DNA of 64,000 nt from JACMLD01 sp044223995 (GTDB taxonomy: Bacteria > Bacteroidota > Bacteroidia > Chitinophagales > Chitinophagaceae). The position numbers and the translations under genes were made by a program. The notes beneath the pieces are model-generated. The model worked only from the letters and a program-made list of their open reading frames with translations. It did not search any database and was not told where the DNA came from. Below, in pieces: positions 35,401-44,350 of the stretch (positions within the stretch are counted from its first letter, which is position 1; the number at the start of each line of letters is the position of its first letter). The stretch lies in assembly GCA_044223995.1 (NCBI GenBank), contig JBGALE010000010.1, forward strand, positions 62,001 to 126,000. The letters run 5' to 3'.

Positions 35401-36652
35401 GTGCAAGACTGCCTGTTCTTAATCCGCCAAGTGTCCGGTCGGCGCTGGCTGCTGCCCCAAAACTATACGTATCACCTGTATTGGAAGACCCGGTACCTGC
35501 GGTATAACTGGTATTGGCTGCTGTGCCGCTTTCGGCAATTATCCATCCTGTTGGCAGCGACGTCGATGTACCAGTATTTGCAAGTGTATTAAAATCCTGC
35601 GTATAAATCGCACCGGTTAAAGAAATTGGTGCTACATCATTGTCAATGACATTGATTGCAGCGGTTGGCCCTGTAATGGTATAACCATTGCTCGCAGTAT
35701 TCAGCGTAATAATAATTGTTTCACTGGGCTCAGGTGTTGCATCATCTGTTACATTCAGGGTAACAGTCCCTGAAGTAGCGCCCTGAGGGATCGTAATGGC
35801 TCCTGCTTGCGGATCGGTGTAGTCTGTATTTTGCAGCGCAGTCCCACTCAGGGAATAGGTGATAGTAACACCGCCCGCCGGTGCAGCACTGGTGAGGTTT
35901 ACGGTAAATGTGCCATTGGTTGCCGGTTCTGCCATATCTGCTCCGGCATTTGCAGTGACATTGGTGGTGACAGCGCCGCTGGTACTGATGGTAAAATCGT
36001 CAATGGCCAAACCATCATCCGCACCGGATGCATTGAGGTCATTCCAGCGGATAAAAAAAGCAGCTCCATCAGGAATGGATAAACCAGTCAGGGTGAAAGT
36101 AATATTGGTCCTGTTGGCGGCGGCATTGCCATCCAGCGCCCCAGTGGCGCCGGTTTGCACGGGTGCCGTAAAATCCAATGCATCTGCATCAATATATGTT
36201 CCGGAAGAAATGCTGGTTGCAGTAAGGCTATACTGAAAATCCATTCTGTCCACTCTACCGGTAGCGCCTAAACGCCATTGTTCACCGGTATAGGTGATGG
36301 TCAATGAAGTAACGGTACTGCCGGTATTATTGACAAAAGAGGCCCCAATAGTGGGAACCACACTACCTGACTGCAATCCTCCAAAAGCTCTTTCAGTACT
36401 GGCTGCCGCCCCGAAACTATAACTATCACCCGCAGTGGCAGATCCGGTTCCTGCAGAATAGGTTGCATTCGCTCCCGTACCTGTTTCAGACAAAAGCCAT
36501 CCCGATGGCAACACACTGGATGTACCGGTATTAGCAAGTGTATTAAAATCCTGGGTATAAGGCGCCCCGGTAAGACTGATTGACTGGGCACTGGATGACA
36601 GCGTAGATAACAGCAGGAACAATGATGTTATCGAAAAGCACATTTTCTTCAT
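32411..36652 (-). CDS. Secreted multidomain endonuclease/phosphatase-like T9SS client
   Basis: This 1413-residue secreted protein has a signal peptide (LSTLSSSAQ). Two near-identical 200-residue beta modules lie at about 25-224 and 343-542, with a Calx-beta-like domain between them. An SbsA-type Ig domain spans about 545-650 (ITFDENIQKGTGNIVVKK), and a jelly-roll module follows to about 830. The endonuclease/exonuclease/phosphatase domain spans about 945-1230, with NWNLEWFG, LLGDFNDD and SDHYPV intact. A T9SS type A sorting domain (VKISPNPASSFIKI) ends the chain. It is probably an extracellular DNase or phosphodiesterase. The ATG at 36652 precedes the leader; the frame is open for 41 more codons. 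Confidence 0.92.
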   Translation of the reverse strand: MKKMCFSITSLFLLLSTLSSSAQSISLTGAPYTQDFNTLANTGTSSVLPSGWLLSETGTGANATYSAGTGSATAGDSYSFGAAASTERAFGGLQSGSVVPTIGASFVNNTGSTVTSLTITYTGEQWRLGATGRVDRMDFQYSLTATSISSGTYIDADALDFTAPVQTGATGALDGNAAANRTNITFTLTGLSIPDGAAFFIRWNDLNASGADDGLAIDDFTISTSGAVTTNVTANAGADMAEPATNGTFTVNLTSAAPAGGVTITYSLSGTALQNTDYTDPQAGAITIPQGATSGTVTLNVTDDATPEPSETIIITLNTASNGYTITGPTAAINVIDNDVAPISLTGAIYTQDFNTLANTGTSTSLPTGWIIAESGTAANTSYTAGTGSSNTGDTYSFGAAASADRTLGGLRTGSLAPSFGGSFINNTGSTITSLRIAYTGKQWRLGGTGRNDRLDFQYSTDATTLTDGTWLDVDQLDFIAPNSTGTVGALDGNAGANSGPVAFTITGLSITNGSTFFVRWNDLDVSGADDGLGIDDLSVETNPADNTPPLLLTLNPANSSTGVASTVSAEITFDENIQKGTGNIVVKKTSDNSIVQTIDVSSTAVAVSGTHAVISLSGLAANTGYYIEIDNGAIKDLANNSFAGIAGSSTWTFTTGTLLFNATFNVCSSVPSEGFTAFSAVGPQVWACTTFGRDANNPPTGSAAYGLQINGFDVTNIPNEDWLISPSFDLTATTFPILSFYSRTRFNGSPLQLKISTDYPGSGDPRNFTWTDINGKFPGQTTDVWTLSDGINLAAFKSANVHIAFVYTSSADDGARWTLDDISLNNSATPPPASLTLSTDDIQFGYVAGGATSTKTFTVTGNDITGLLTITAAGSFLLSTDNTTFTSSVSFTQPEANNIIKTVYVQFAPALNDKNFTGMVTVSTTGVADTLINLKGSSIDPIKTLEVVNWNLEWFGSTTLGPTNDNLQEQNVKTVLQNTGADLYGLVEVVDEARLANIVSQMPGYSYVICNYGSHTNINEAGATPLSEAQKEAFVYKTSMFSNISTTPLLTQGINSSADLTNPAYNYFSSGRFPFMMTADVNLNGDTKTIRFVLLHAKANTSPTATAYDRRKRGSDTLHFTLNNLYPNDNIILLGDFNDDLDQSITDGFTTTSYSAFTTDNTNFFSPTLALSLAGKKSTVSFNDVIDHVMLSNEMKAFYMSASSSILTDVTSVIPSYGTTTSDHYPVFTRYAFDAAVLPVKLVDFNAVKQNRIVAINWTTAEETNTKEFVIERAADGSRFSNIGTVSAKGKASAYTFNDGSPIGGNNYYRLKMVDADNKFAYSKVVKLVFTNQPVVKISPNPASSFIKISMENINERLLVQLIDMNGKIVKQQAMAQGIHNTEISIGGLSKGLYTIKVVGSKEVSTQKLVIQ
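35027..35626 (-). repeat. Second copy of a 600-bp intragenic duplication
   Basis: This stretch encodes residues from ISLTGAIYTQDFNTL to GLGIDDLSVET of the secreted nuclease-like protein. It matches the unit at 35981-36580 almost residue for residue and has exactly the same length. The middle 354 bp encode the Calx-beta-like domain. Confidence 0.85.
35981..36580 (-). repeat. First copy of a 600-bp intragenic duplication
   Basis: This stretch encodes the N-terminal module starting ISLTGAPYTQDFNTL and ending GLAIDDFTIST. Shared blocks with the second copy include TQDFNTLANTGTS, DSYSFGAAAS (DTYSFGAAAS in the other), QWRLG(A/G)TGR and FFIRWNDL (FFVRWNDL). It is an in-frame duplication with diverged third codon positions. 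Confidence 0.85.
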
Positions 36653-36937
36653 AACAATGATAGTTTTGGTGTGGTAAAAAGTAACTGACTTAATAAATGT
36701 GTGTAATGTGGCTTCAAAGGACAGGATCAGGTGGTGGGGCTGAAAGGGGATGACAAAAGTAGTTACCTGCCACAATTGAATCGCTTTTCGGTGCTAAGTA
36801 ATTATTAACATTATCAAAAATCCATATTTGCCACTATGACAGATTTTATCTGCATGGCATTGGGTTTGATGAACGTGGTTGGTAATAATAACATAACGGA
36901 CAGTCCTAATACTGCTGACTAAATAAAAATCTATATT

Positions 36938-38758
36938 ATGCAAAAGGGTTCTATCAGGGTTCAGACGGAGAATATCTTCCCGATTATTAAAAAATTCTTA
37001 TACAGCGAACATGATATTTTTCTCCGGGAACTGGTGAGCAATGCGGTGGATGCAACGCAAAAAATCAAAACACTTTCCTCCATCGGTGAAGCCAAAGGCG
37101 AACTGGGCGACTTAAGAGTAGATATAAAACTGGACGTCCCGGCAAAAACTATTACCATTTCCGACAATGGTGTAGGCATGACAGCAGAAGAAATAGATAA
37201 ATACATAAACCAGGTGGCTTTTAGCGGTGCAGAAGAATTTTTGAACAAATACAAGGGGCAAAACGAAGCAAATATCATTGGTCATTTCGGGCTGGGTTTT
37301 TATTCTTCCTTCATGGTGAGCGAAAAAGTTGAGATATTCAGTAAAAGCTTCCGGGAAGATGCCAACGCCGTTCGATGGGAATGCGATGGCAGCCCCGAAT
37401 TTATACTTGAAGAAGCCGGTAAACCGAGCCGTGGTACCGACATCGTTTTACACATCAACGAAGAAAGCAAAGAATTCCTGGAGGCAGAAAGATTAAAGTC
37501 TATTCTGCAGAAATTCTGCCGTTTCCTTCCGGTTGTCATTTATTTTGAAGGTGAACAAATTAATAATACTAACCCCGCATGGACAAAAAAACCCAGTGAA
37601 TTAACTACTGAAGATTATCAGAATTTTTACAAAGAATTGTACCCTTACAACGAAGCGCCCTTGTTTTGGATACACCTGAATGTTGATTATCCATTTAACC
37701 TTACAGGCATTTTATATTTCCCGAAAATCAAACAGAGCTACGAAATACAGAAGGATAAAATACAATTGTACAGCAACCAGGTATTTGTTACTGATGAGGT
37801 GAAGGATATTGTTCCGGAATTTCTAATGTTGCTCCAGGGCGTTATTGACAGTCCGGATATCCCGCTGAATGTAAGCCGCAGTTATTTACAGGGTGACCCA
37901 AATGTCAAAAAAATAAACAACCATATAACAAAAAAGGTAGCGGATAAACTGGAAGAGATATTCAACAACGATCGTGCATCATTTGAGAGCAAGTGGGAAA
38001 GCCTGGGCCTGTTTGTAAAATATGGTATGATGACCGATGACAAATTCCTTGACAAGGCAAATAAGTTCCATATCATGGAAGATTCTTCTGAAAAGAAGTT
38101 TTATACGCTCGAGGAATACCGTTCAGCGACGGAAGCATTGCAGAAAAACAAAGACGGTAAGCTCACTATCATCTATACAACGGACCCAGTACAACAGGAC
38201 AGTTATATACAAGCGGCCAAAGAAAAGGGATACAAGATTGTAAAAATGGAAACGCTGATTGATGCTGCATTCATCAATACAGTGGAATCAAAATGGAGCG
38301 ATGTACACTTTACAAGGGTTGATGCTGATATAGCAGATAACTTAGTGGACAAACAGGACGACAGGGACTCTGCTTTGACAAAAGACGAGGCAGATAAATT
38401 AAAAGCCTTGTTTGAATCAAATGCAACCAATGTGCATGCAACCATAGAAATAAAAGGCTTGAGCGCCGAAGCACCGCCGGTTATCGCTACCAGGCCGGAA
38501 TTTATGCGCCGCATGAAAGATATGGCTGCTGTGAGTGGCCAGATGGGTGGCTTTTATGCCGGCATGCCCGATGAAGTCACATTAACAGTAAACGGCAATC
38601 ACTCCATTTACCAGTCGGTGTTAGCAGAGAACAATAAAGACAAGCAGGAAAAATTTATTCATAACCTGGCCGATTTAGCATTATTATCACAGGGACTGCT
38701 GAAAGGGAATAACCTGACGGCATTCATTGGAAGAAGTGTAGAGCTGATGCAGGGTTAA
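36938..38758 (+). CDS. htpG: Molecular chaperone HtpG (Hsp90)
   Basis: HtpG is the cytoplasmic ATP-dependent Hsp90 chaperone. The 606-residue protein has the GHKL ATP site at the N-terminus (REL(V)SNAVDATQK, ISDNGVGMTAEEI, GHFGLGFYSSFMVS), the middle domain with the arginine finger region VSRSYLQGDPNVKKI, and a shortened C-terminal dimerisation domain. It is slightly shorter than the E. coli protein, as in other Bacteroidota. The 285-bp gap upstream holds a divergent promoter region with CATATTTG as a possible -7 box but no clear heat-shock operator. A terminator follows. Confidence 0.96.
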   Translation: MQKGSIRVQTENIFPIIKKFLYSEHDIFLRELVSNAVDATQKIKTLSSIGEAKGELGDLRVDIKLDVPAKTITISDNGVGMTAEEIDKYINQVAFSGAEEFLNKYKGQNEANIIGHFGLGFYSSFMVSEKVEIFSKSFREDANAVRWECDGSPEFILEEAGKPSRGTDIVLHINEESKEFLEAERLKSILQKFCRFLPVVIYFEGEQINNTNPAWTKKPSELTTEDYQNFYKELYPYNEAPLFWIHLNVDYPFNLTGILYFPKIKQSYEIQKDKIQLYSNQVFVTDEVKDIVPEFLMLLQGVIDSPDIPLNVSRSYLQGDPNVKKINNHITKKVADKLEEIFNNDRASFESKWESLGLFVKYGMMTDDKFLDKANKFHIMEDSSEKKFYTLEEYRSATEALQKNKDGKLTIIYTTDPVQQDSYIQAAKEKGYKIVKMETLIDAAFINTVESKWSDVHFTRVDADIADNLVDKQDDRDSALTKDEADKLKALFESNATNVHATIEIKGLSAEAPPVIATRPEFMRRMKDMAAVSGQMGGFYAGMPDEVTLTVNGNHSIYQSVLAENNKDKQEKFIHNLADLALLSQGLLKGNNLTAFIGRSVELMQG

Positions 38759-38781
38759 TAAAACAATTCATTGAATTCATT

Positions 38782-38814
38782 AAAAGAGATGCAGCAATGT
38801 GTCTCTTTTTTTTT
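38782..38814. terminator. Bidirectional terminator between htpG and recJ
   Basis: AAAAGAGATGCA and TGTGTCTCTTTT pair (two G-T pairs) around a 4-base loop and are followed by a T run. The A run on the other side makes it work for recJ on the minus strand as well. The two genes converge here. Confidence 0.75.
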
Positions 38815-38844
38815 ATTAAGCTATCCCAGGACAGTTACGAATTA

Positions 38845-40554
38845 TTATGATTTTGATAATTTAATATCGATAATCTTTAGCTGCAGGCTCTTGTTACCAT
38901 TCCACTCGTTTTCATCGAGTGTAAATACAATATCAATCGGTTGTTTTACCAGTAAAAGACTGAACTTATCCGCCAGGCCGAACCCAATCCCGGTAAACGC
39001 TATATCATTTTGCTGTAGCGTAAACCTGATGTGATCCTCCTTGACTATTTTCGACCAGCCACTGTCGTTTACATGTCGCGTCAGGAATACCGGCCGCATA
39101 TTGCCCGGGCCAAAGGGTTCCATTTGCGAAAGGATATTATAAAGTGATTGCGTGAGATCAGAGAAGCGCACTTCCGCTTCTATATTTATTTCAGGAATTA
39201 ACAGATGCGGATCGATGGTAGCCTGGATCACCTCTTCAAATTTATTACTGAAGGATTCTACCTGCTCGGGCAACAGTGTCATTCCCGCTGCCGCAAAATG
39301 TCCGCCATAGCCAAGCAAATGCTCCCTGCATGCATGAATGGCTTCATATAAATTAAAACCTGCCACACTCCTTGCGCTGCCAGCTACTATTTCACCACTT
39401 TTGGTCAATACAATCGTAGGACGGTAATATTTTTCAATCAAACGTGATGCAACGATACCTACCACTCCTTTGTGCCAGTGCGGCTGAAAAACAACGGTAG
39501 ATTTTCGGTTAACCAGCACCGGGTCGTTCTCTATTAATGCAAACGCTTCCCTGGTAATATTGCCATCGGCTTCCTTCCTGTCTGTATTATCACTGTGAAG
39601 CATAGCCGCAAATTCCATCGCCTTGTTTACATCTTTTTCGACAAATAGCAGAACCGCTTTCCTGGCATCGTCCATTCGTCCCGCCGCATTTACACGCGGT
39701 GCAATGATAAACACAAGGTTACTGATGTTCATCACAGATTTCTTCATTCCGCTTAATTCTATCAACGCTTTAATTCCTGCACAGGGTTGCTCATTTACAC
39801 GTTTCAATCCGTAAAATGCCATAGTCCTGTTTTCTCCTGTCATTGGTACGATGTCGGCGGCGATGGCCGTGGCAAGCAGGTCGAGATAACAATAAATATC
39901 TTCATCTGGTAATCCAAGATGATTGGCCAGTGCTGTGATCAATTTAAACCCAACCCCGCATCCACACAATTCCTTGTATGGATATTCACATCCCGGCTGT
40001 TTCGGGTTAAGTATAGCGACAGCAACTGGAAGTTCGGCATCGGGTAAATGGTGGTCACAAACAATGAAATTTATTCCATTGTCTTTGGCATATCGGATGA
40101 GATCAACTGATTTAATACCGCAGTCGAGTGAAATAACAAGTGTAAAACCATTTTCCTTTGCAAAATCAATACCCATTTTTGAAACACCATAGCCTTCGCG
40201 ATAACGGTGAGGAATGTAAAAATCCAACAGTGAAGGATCATAAATTTTTTGGAGAAACTGGTACATGCACGCAACAGACGTAGTACCATCTACATCGTAA
40301 TCACCGAAAACGAGAATCTTTTCTTTTTTGCTGAAAGCCTCAAAGATTCGTTCAATGGCTTTGTCCATATCCTTCATCAGCCAGGGATCATAAAGGTCTG
40401 AAAGTTGCGGGCGAAAATAATGTTTGGCCTGATCGAAGGTTTCAATACCCCGCTCTTCGAGAATTTGGCAAATAACAGGGTTTATTTTTAATGCTTCCTG
40501 CAGCAGCCGGACTTTGCTTTCATCAGCACTGAGTATGTTCCATCGCTTATCCAT
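38845..40554 (-). CDS. recJ: Single-stranded-DNA-specific exonuclease RecJ
   Basis: RecJ degrades single-stranded DNA 5' to 3' in recombination and repair. The 569-residue protein has the DHH-family motifs: VFGDYDVDGTTSVACM (motif I), SLDCGIKSV, the DHH motif in VCDHHLPDAELP, ANAAGRMDDA-like RVNAAGRMDDARKA, and the DHHA1 motif GYGGHFAAAGMTL. The OB-like C-terminal domain follows. Length is normal. It lies 18 bases from the polyprenyl synthase gene upstream and is probably co-transcribed with it. Confidence 0.96.
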   Translation of the reverse strand: MDKRWNILSADESKVRLLQEALKINPVICQILEERGIETFDQAKHYFRPQLSDLYDPWLMKDMDKAIERIFEAFSKKEKILVFGDYDVDGTTSVACMYQFLQKIYDPSLLDFYIPHRYREGYGVSKMGIDFAKENGFTLVISLDCGIKSVDLIRYAKDNGINFIVCDHHLPDAELPVAVAILNPKQPGCEYPYKELCGCGVGFKLITALANHLGLPDEDIYCYLDLLATAIAADIVPMTGENRTMAFYGLKRVNEQPCAGIKALIELSGMKKSVMNISNLVFIIAPRVNAAGRMDDARKAVLLFVEKDVNKAMEFAAMLHSDNTDRKEADGNITREAFALIENDPVLVNRKSTVVFQPHWHKGVVGIVASRLIEKYYRPTIVLTKSGEIVAGSARSVAGFNLYEAIHACREHLLGYGGHFAAAGMTLLPEQVESFSNKFEEVIQATIDPHLLIPEINIEAEVRFSDLTQSLYNILSQMEPFGPGNMRPVFLTRHVNDSGWSKIVKEDHIRFTLQQNDIAFTGIGFGLADKFSLLLVKQPIDIVFTLDENEWNGNKSLQLKIIDIKLSKS

Positions 40555-40572
40555 GTGCGTTAAAATAGGGTA

Positions 40573-41535
40573 TCAATATTTTCTGTCGGTAGTAAATCTA
40601 ACCAATTCTTCCAAAGATCGGCGCACTTCGTTGTCAGGAAATTCATTGAGTATTTGAAGAGCATTATCGCGGTACTCCTCCATTTTTTGCTGGCTGTAGG
40701 AAATCCCACCGCATTTTTTGACCATATCAATTACTATCGCCACTTTTTCCTTGCGGCGATTTTCGTTTTTGATAATGTAAATGAGTTCTCTTTTTTGTGA
40801 CGGCGTACAATGACTGAGCGTATAAATAATGGGGAGCGTTAATTTTTTTTCCCTGATATCATTACCCGTTGGTTTACCAACATCTTCGCTACCGTAATCA
40901 AACAAATCATCTTTTATCTGGAATGCGATACCAACCCACTCGCCAAACTGTCGCAGCTTTTGAGTAATAAGCTGATCATGTGTGGTAGAATAAGCACCGG
41001 CAGCACAGGCAGATGCCAGCAGGGAGGCCGTTTTATTTTTTATGATTTCGAAGTAAACGGCTTCTTCCAGGTTCAGGTTCCTGGCTTTTTCAATTTGAAG
41101 CAGTTCTCCTTCACTCATTTGCTTGACTGCAGTGGATAAAATTTTCAGTATTTCAAAATCATCGTTGTCGAGGGAAAGTAATAATCCTTTTGACAATAAG
41201 TAATCTCCCACTAAAACAGCCACTTTATTTTTCCAAAGCGCATTGATGGAAAAAAAGCCACGTCTCTCCAGCGATTCATCCACCACATCGTCGTGAACAA
41301 GTGTTGCTGTATGTAATAATTCAACAAGTGCGGCGGAACGATAGGTCACATCATTGACTTCGCCCACCAGTTTCGCGGCGAGCAACACAAACATGGGGCG
41401 TAATTGTTTGCCTTTCCTGCGTACGATATAACGCATGATGGTATCGAGCAACGACACATGGCTTTTTACCGAATCTTTGAAGACTACATCAAAGTTTTCA
41501 AGCTCTTTGGCTATGACTGGCGGGGGAAGTTTCAT
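40573..41535 (-). CDS. Polyprenyl diphosphate synthase
   Basis: This 320-residue trans-isoprenyl diphosphate synthase contains both aspartate-rich motifs: LVHDDVVDE (first, DDxxD) and FQIKDDLFDYGSEDVGKP (second). GKQLRPMFVLLAAKL is the IPP-binding region. In organisms using menaquinone the likely product is an octaprenyl- or heptaprenyl-type side chain, consistent with the menaquinone genes at 56940-58426. The chain length cannot be set from sequence alone. It is divergent from the OmpA gene. Confidence 0.92.
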   Translation of the reverse strand: MKLPPPVIAKELENFDVVFKDSVKSHVSLLDTIMRYIVRRKGKQLRPMFVLLAAKLVGEVNDVTYRSAALVELLHTATLVHDDVVDESLERRGFFSINALWKNKVAVLVGDYLLSKGLLLSLDNDDFEILKILSTAVKQMSEGELLQIEKARNLNLEEAVYFEIIKNKTASLLASACAAGAYSTTHDQLITQKLRQFGEWVGIAFQIKDDLFDYGSEDVGKPTGNDIREKKLTLPIIYTLSHCTPSQKRELIYIIKNENRRKEKVAIVIDMVKKCGGISYSQQKMEEYRDNALQILNEFPDNEVRRSLEELVRFTTDRKY

Positions 41536-41632
41536 CAGTATTTTAGGTCAGGCAAATTACAATATTCGCGTTTATGGAGCGCTAATGCAACTTATTTGTT
41601 GCTTTAAGTGTCTCAAATCCGTGAATTGCAAG

Positions 41633-41644
41633 CAACTATAGTTG
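41633..41644. promoter_or_regulatory. Perfect 12-bp palindrome upstream of ompA-like gene
   Basis: CAACTATAGTTG is a perfect palindrome followed by six T. It lies 21 bases upstream of the -33 box of the OmpA gene and about 100 bases from the start of the divergent polyprenyl synthase gene. It could be an operator; it is too short a hairpin to be a strong terminator. Confidence 0.35.
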
Positions 41645-41664
41645 TTTTTTAGATTGCAAAAAAA

Positions 41665-41695
41665 TTTGGTATATTTTAACTAAATGATATTTTTG
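41665..41695 (+). promoter_or_regulatory. Consensus promoter of the OmpA-family gene
   Basis: TTTG (41665-41668) and TATTTTTG (41688-41695) are separated by exactly 19 bases, a full match to the Bacteroidota sigma-70-type consensus. The start codon follows 48 bases downstream, leaving a leader of about 40 bases. It is the best promoter seen in the window and fits strong expression of a structural envelope protein. Confidence 0.75.
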
Positions 41696-41743
41696 CAAGG
41701 TAACGGCATTTTGTATTCGTATTAATCTTCATAAAAACTAGTT

Positions 41744-43399
41744 ATGGCAAGCAAAAAGTACAAGATTTTATTAGGCATGATGTGCCTGTTTATGTCAGCT
41801 ACGTATGCCCAGGTGGGTACGAGCTACGACGTAAGGGATTCCTCTCTGATACCGGCCAAGAGACAGCCACAGCACAATGAGTGGCTCAACAACGCATATC
41901 CTTTCCCGGCAAAACCACGCAACCAGTGGGAAGTTGGCTTGAAATTCGGCGTGCCCACCGTATTCGGTGATGTACCTGCTGTTTTCCCAACCTTTGGTGC
42001 TGGCGTGCATGTCAGGAAGGCGCTGGGTTATGTATTTTCATTAAGGGGACAATTCACCTATGGCGTTGCCAAAGGATTGAACTGGAAACCAAGAACAGCA
42101 GGCTTTAGCCAACCGGTTCTTGCAGCCGGCTACGGACTGGGTGATGTTGTTTATGATAACTACAAATCGACCATTAAAGATTTAGACCTGCAGGGTATAA
42201 TCACTTTGAATAATATCCGGTTTCATAAAGCGAAAACTGGTGTAAATATTTATGGCATTGCCGGTTTTGGTGCTACCTGGTTTAAGACAAAAACCAATAT
42301 TCTGAACTCCAGCGGCGCACGTTATAATTTTAATTCTATCGCTGGCGGCGTGTATAAGGATCGTAAGTCAACCAAAAAGGCCCTCAAGAACTTATTGGAT
42401 GACAGCTATGAGACCGATGCTGAAAATGAATTGGTTTCAAAAGCCAAATTGGGCAGCAATACACTCGTATTTAACCTCCAGACTGGTATCGGTGTTGCTT
42501 TTCGCTTAAGCAACAAATTCAGCCTGGCATTTGAAGATGTGTTAACACACCCACTCAGAACTGATTTACTGGATGGCCAGCGCTACCAGAATACAGGTGT
42601 TCCAGGTGCCAACCAGGTTTTATCTCCTGACTATGATACCTACAACTTCTTCTCAGTTGGTCTTAACTACAACATTGGTAATAAGGCTGTTGAACCACTC
42701 TGGTGGCTCAACCCGCTTGATTATGCCTACAATGAGCTGAATGCCCCACGTCACATGAAATTCCCCAAACCAGTTTTGGATGATGCAGATGGCGATGGCG
42801 TTACAGACCAGTTTGACCACGAGCCCAATACACCTGCAGGCTGCCCTGTTGACAGCCATGGTGTAAGCAAGGATACGGATGGTGACGGCGTTCCTGATTG
42901 TAAAGACAAGGAACTGATTACGCCAACCCAGTGCCAGCCTGTTGATGCTGATGGCGTGGGTAAATGTCCTCCTCCGGCTTGTTGCGATGAATTGGGTAAG
43001 AAAGTTGATTCTATCATGAAATATGGAGTGAAAGGTCAGGGTTGTGGAATCGGCGATTTGCCATCAGTTTCATTCGCTAATCGCTCTGTAACACTGAGCA
43101 ACGATGCGAAGGCAGTACTGGCAAGTGTAGCAGAGAAAATGCGCAACAATCCAAATTGTAAAGTAGCCGTTATCGGTTATGGCGAAAGCAGCAAAGCCGC
43201 ACAGCAGTTGAGCTGGGATCGCGTGAACGCTGTTATCAAGTACCTGGTTGAAAAAGAAGGTATTAGCGAAGACCGCTTTATCTTTAAATATGGCCAGGGA
43301 GAAGGTGATGGCAACACAGTTGACCTGAAAGATGGTACCGGTGAAGAAGGACCAAACACGGTTCCTGCCCCTCACCCGAACCTGAGAAAGAAAAAGTAA
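41744..43399 (+). CDS. OmpA-family protein with calcium-type repeats
   Basis: This 551-residue outer-membrane protein has a signal peptide (CLFMSATYAQ). A barrel-like domain spans about 50-330. Aspartate-rich thrombospondin type 3 repeats follow at about 345-405 (DADGDGVTDQFDHE, DTDGDGVPDCKD), where calcium would bind. An OmpA C-terminal domain (about 440-540) lies at the end. The peptidoglycan-binding motif is somewhat divergent (VIGYGESSKAAQQLSWDR). It probably links the outer membrane to the cell wall. The promoter upstream is consensus and a strong terminator follows. Confidence 0.92.
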   Translation: MASKKYKILLGMMCLFMSATYAQVGTSYDVRDSSLIPAKRQPQHNEWLNNAYPFPAKPRNQWEVGLKFGVPTVFGDVPAVFPTFGAGVHVRKALGYVFSLRGQFTYGVAKGLNWKPRTAGFSQPVLAAGYGLGDVVYDNYKSTIKDLDLQGIITLNNIRFHKAKTGVNIYGIAGFGATWFKTKTNILNSSGARYNFNSIAGGVYKDRKSTKKALKNLLDDSYETDAENELVSKAKLGSNTLVFNLQTGIGVAFRLSNKFSLAFEDVLTHPLRTDLLDGQRYQNTGVPGANQVLSPDYDTYNFFSVGLNYNIGNKAVEPLWWLNPLDYAYNELNAPRHMKFPKPVLDDADGDGVTDQFDHEPNTPAGCPVDSHGVSKDTDGDGVPDCKDKELITPTQCQPVDADGVGKCPPPACCDELGKKVDSIMKYGVKGQGCGIGDLPSVSFANRSVTLSNDAKAVLASVAEKMRNNPNCKVAVIGYGESSKAAQQLSWDRVNAVIKYLVEKEGISEDRFIFKYGQGEGDGNTVDLKDGTGEEGPNTVPAPHPNLRKKK

Positions 43400-43425
43400 C
43401 ACACTTTTTGCTCAATAACGATAGA

Positions 43426-43454
43426 AACCCTTCCCTTTTGGGGAGGGTTTTTAT
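43426..43454 (+). terminator. Terminator after OmpA-family gene
   Basis: AACCCTTCCC and GGGGAGGGTT form a 10-bp stem with one G-T pair and a TTTT loop, followed by a T-rich tail. It lies 27 bases after the stop codon and separates the OmpA gene from the bamD cluster. Confidence 0.88.
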
Positions 43455-43534
43455 ATTATCATTAACGGCCGCGTTTTGGAGGCCTGATATTTTCCTTCCA
43501 TTTTTGCCCAAAACCATTAACTTTGCCAACCTTT

Positions 43535-44350
43535 ATGAGGATATTAGCAGCATTCATCATTCTCGGATTTACCATTACAGGGTGTTCAAAATTCAGCAAG
43601 ATCCAAAAGAGCAAGGATTACGAGTACAAGCTGAAAATGGCAGACCAGTTTTACGAAAAGAAAAAATACAATTACGCACAGCAGTTGTATGAAGAGTTGT
43701 TCCCTGTTTATAAAGGCACCGACAGGTTTGAAGATCTTTATTATAAATATGCTTTTTGCACCTATTACCTGAGGGATTACCTGAGTGCAGAAAACCTGTT
43801 TAAATCATTTGTAGAAGTATTTCCTAATAGCAAGCATGCAGAGGAAATGGACTATATGAGGGCTTATACTTTTTACAAACAGTCGCCCAAAGTAGAACTG
43901 GATCAAACCAACACTACCAAGGCCATTGGATTTATGCAAACATTTATCAATACACATCCCGGTTCGTCAAGATTAAAAGAAGCGGGTGAGATAATTGACA
44001 AATGCCGCATTAAACTGGAGCAGAAAGAACTAAAAAGTGCCGAACTATATTTCAACCTGGGACAGTTTCGGGCAGCAGCTATTGCGTACACGAACCTGAT
44101 GAATAACTTCCCGGAATCGTTAAAGAGTGATGAGTACAAACTGCAGGTGATAAAATCGTATTTTCAATATGCTACGTTGAGCATCGAAGAAAAGAAAGAA
44201 GAGCGGTTTGAACAGGTAATAACAGAATGCCACGATTTTGCGGACCGTTTCCCGGAAAGTAAACTCAGCAAAGAAGCAGAAAAATATTTGACGCTTTCTC
44301 AAACCAATATAAAAAATCTTAAAAATGAGCAGACTAAGAAGACAGCTTAG
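43535..44350 (+). CDS. bamD: Outer-membrane assembly lipoprotein BamD
   Basis: BamD is the essential TPR lipoprotein of the BAM complex that folds outer-membrane proteins. The 271-residue protein has a lipobox LGFTITGC and five TPR-like repeats (YKLKMADQFYEKKKYNYA, and AENLFKSFVEVFPNSKHAEE as the second). The ATG at 43535 is chosen over the in-frame TTG at 43523, which overlaps a -7 box (TAACTTTG, 43518-43525). Its end overlaps rpoZ by 26 bases. The order bamD-rpoZ-coaBC-porD is conserved in Bacteroidota. Confidence 0.94.
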   Translation: MRILAAFIILGFTITGCSKFSKIQKSKDYEYKLKMADQFYEKKKYNYAQQLYEELFPVYKGTDRFEDLYYKYAFCTYYLRDYLSAENLFKSFVEVFPNSKHAEEMDYMRAYTFYKQSPKVELDQTNTTKAIGFMQTFINTHPGSSRLKEAGEIIDKCRIKLEQKELKSAELYFNLGQFRAAAIAYTNLMNNFPESLKSDEYKLQVIKSYFQYATLSIEEKKEERFEQVITECHDFADRFPESKLSKEAEKYLTLSQTNIKNLKNEQTKKTA

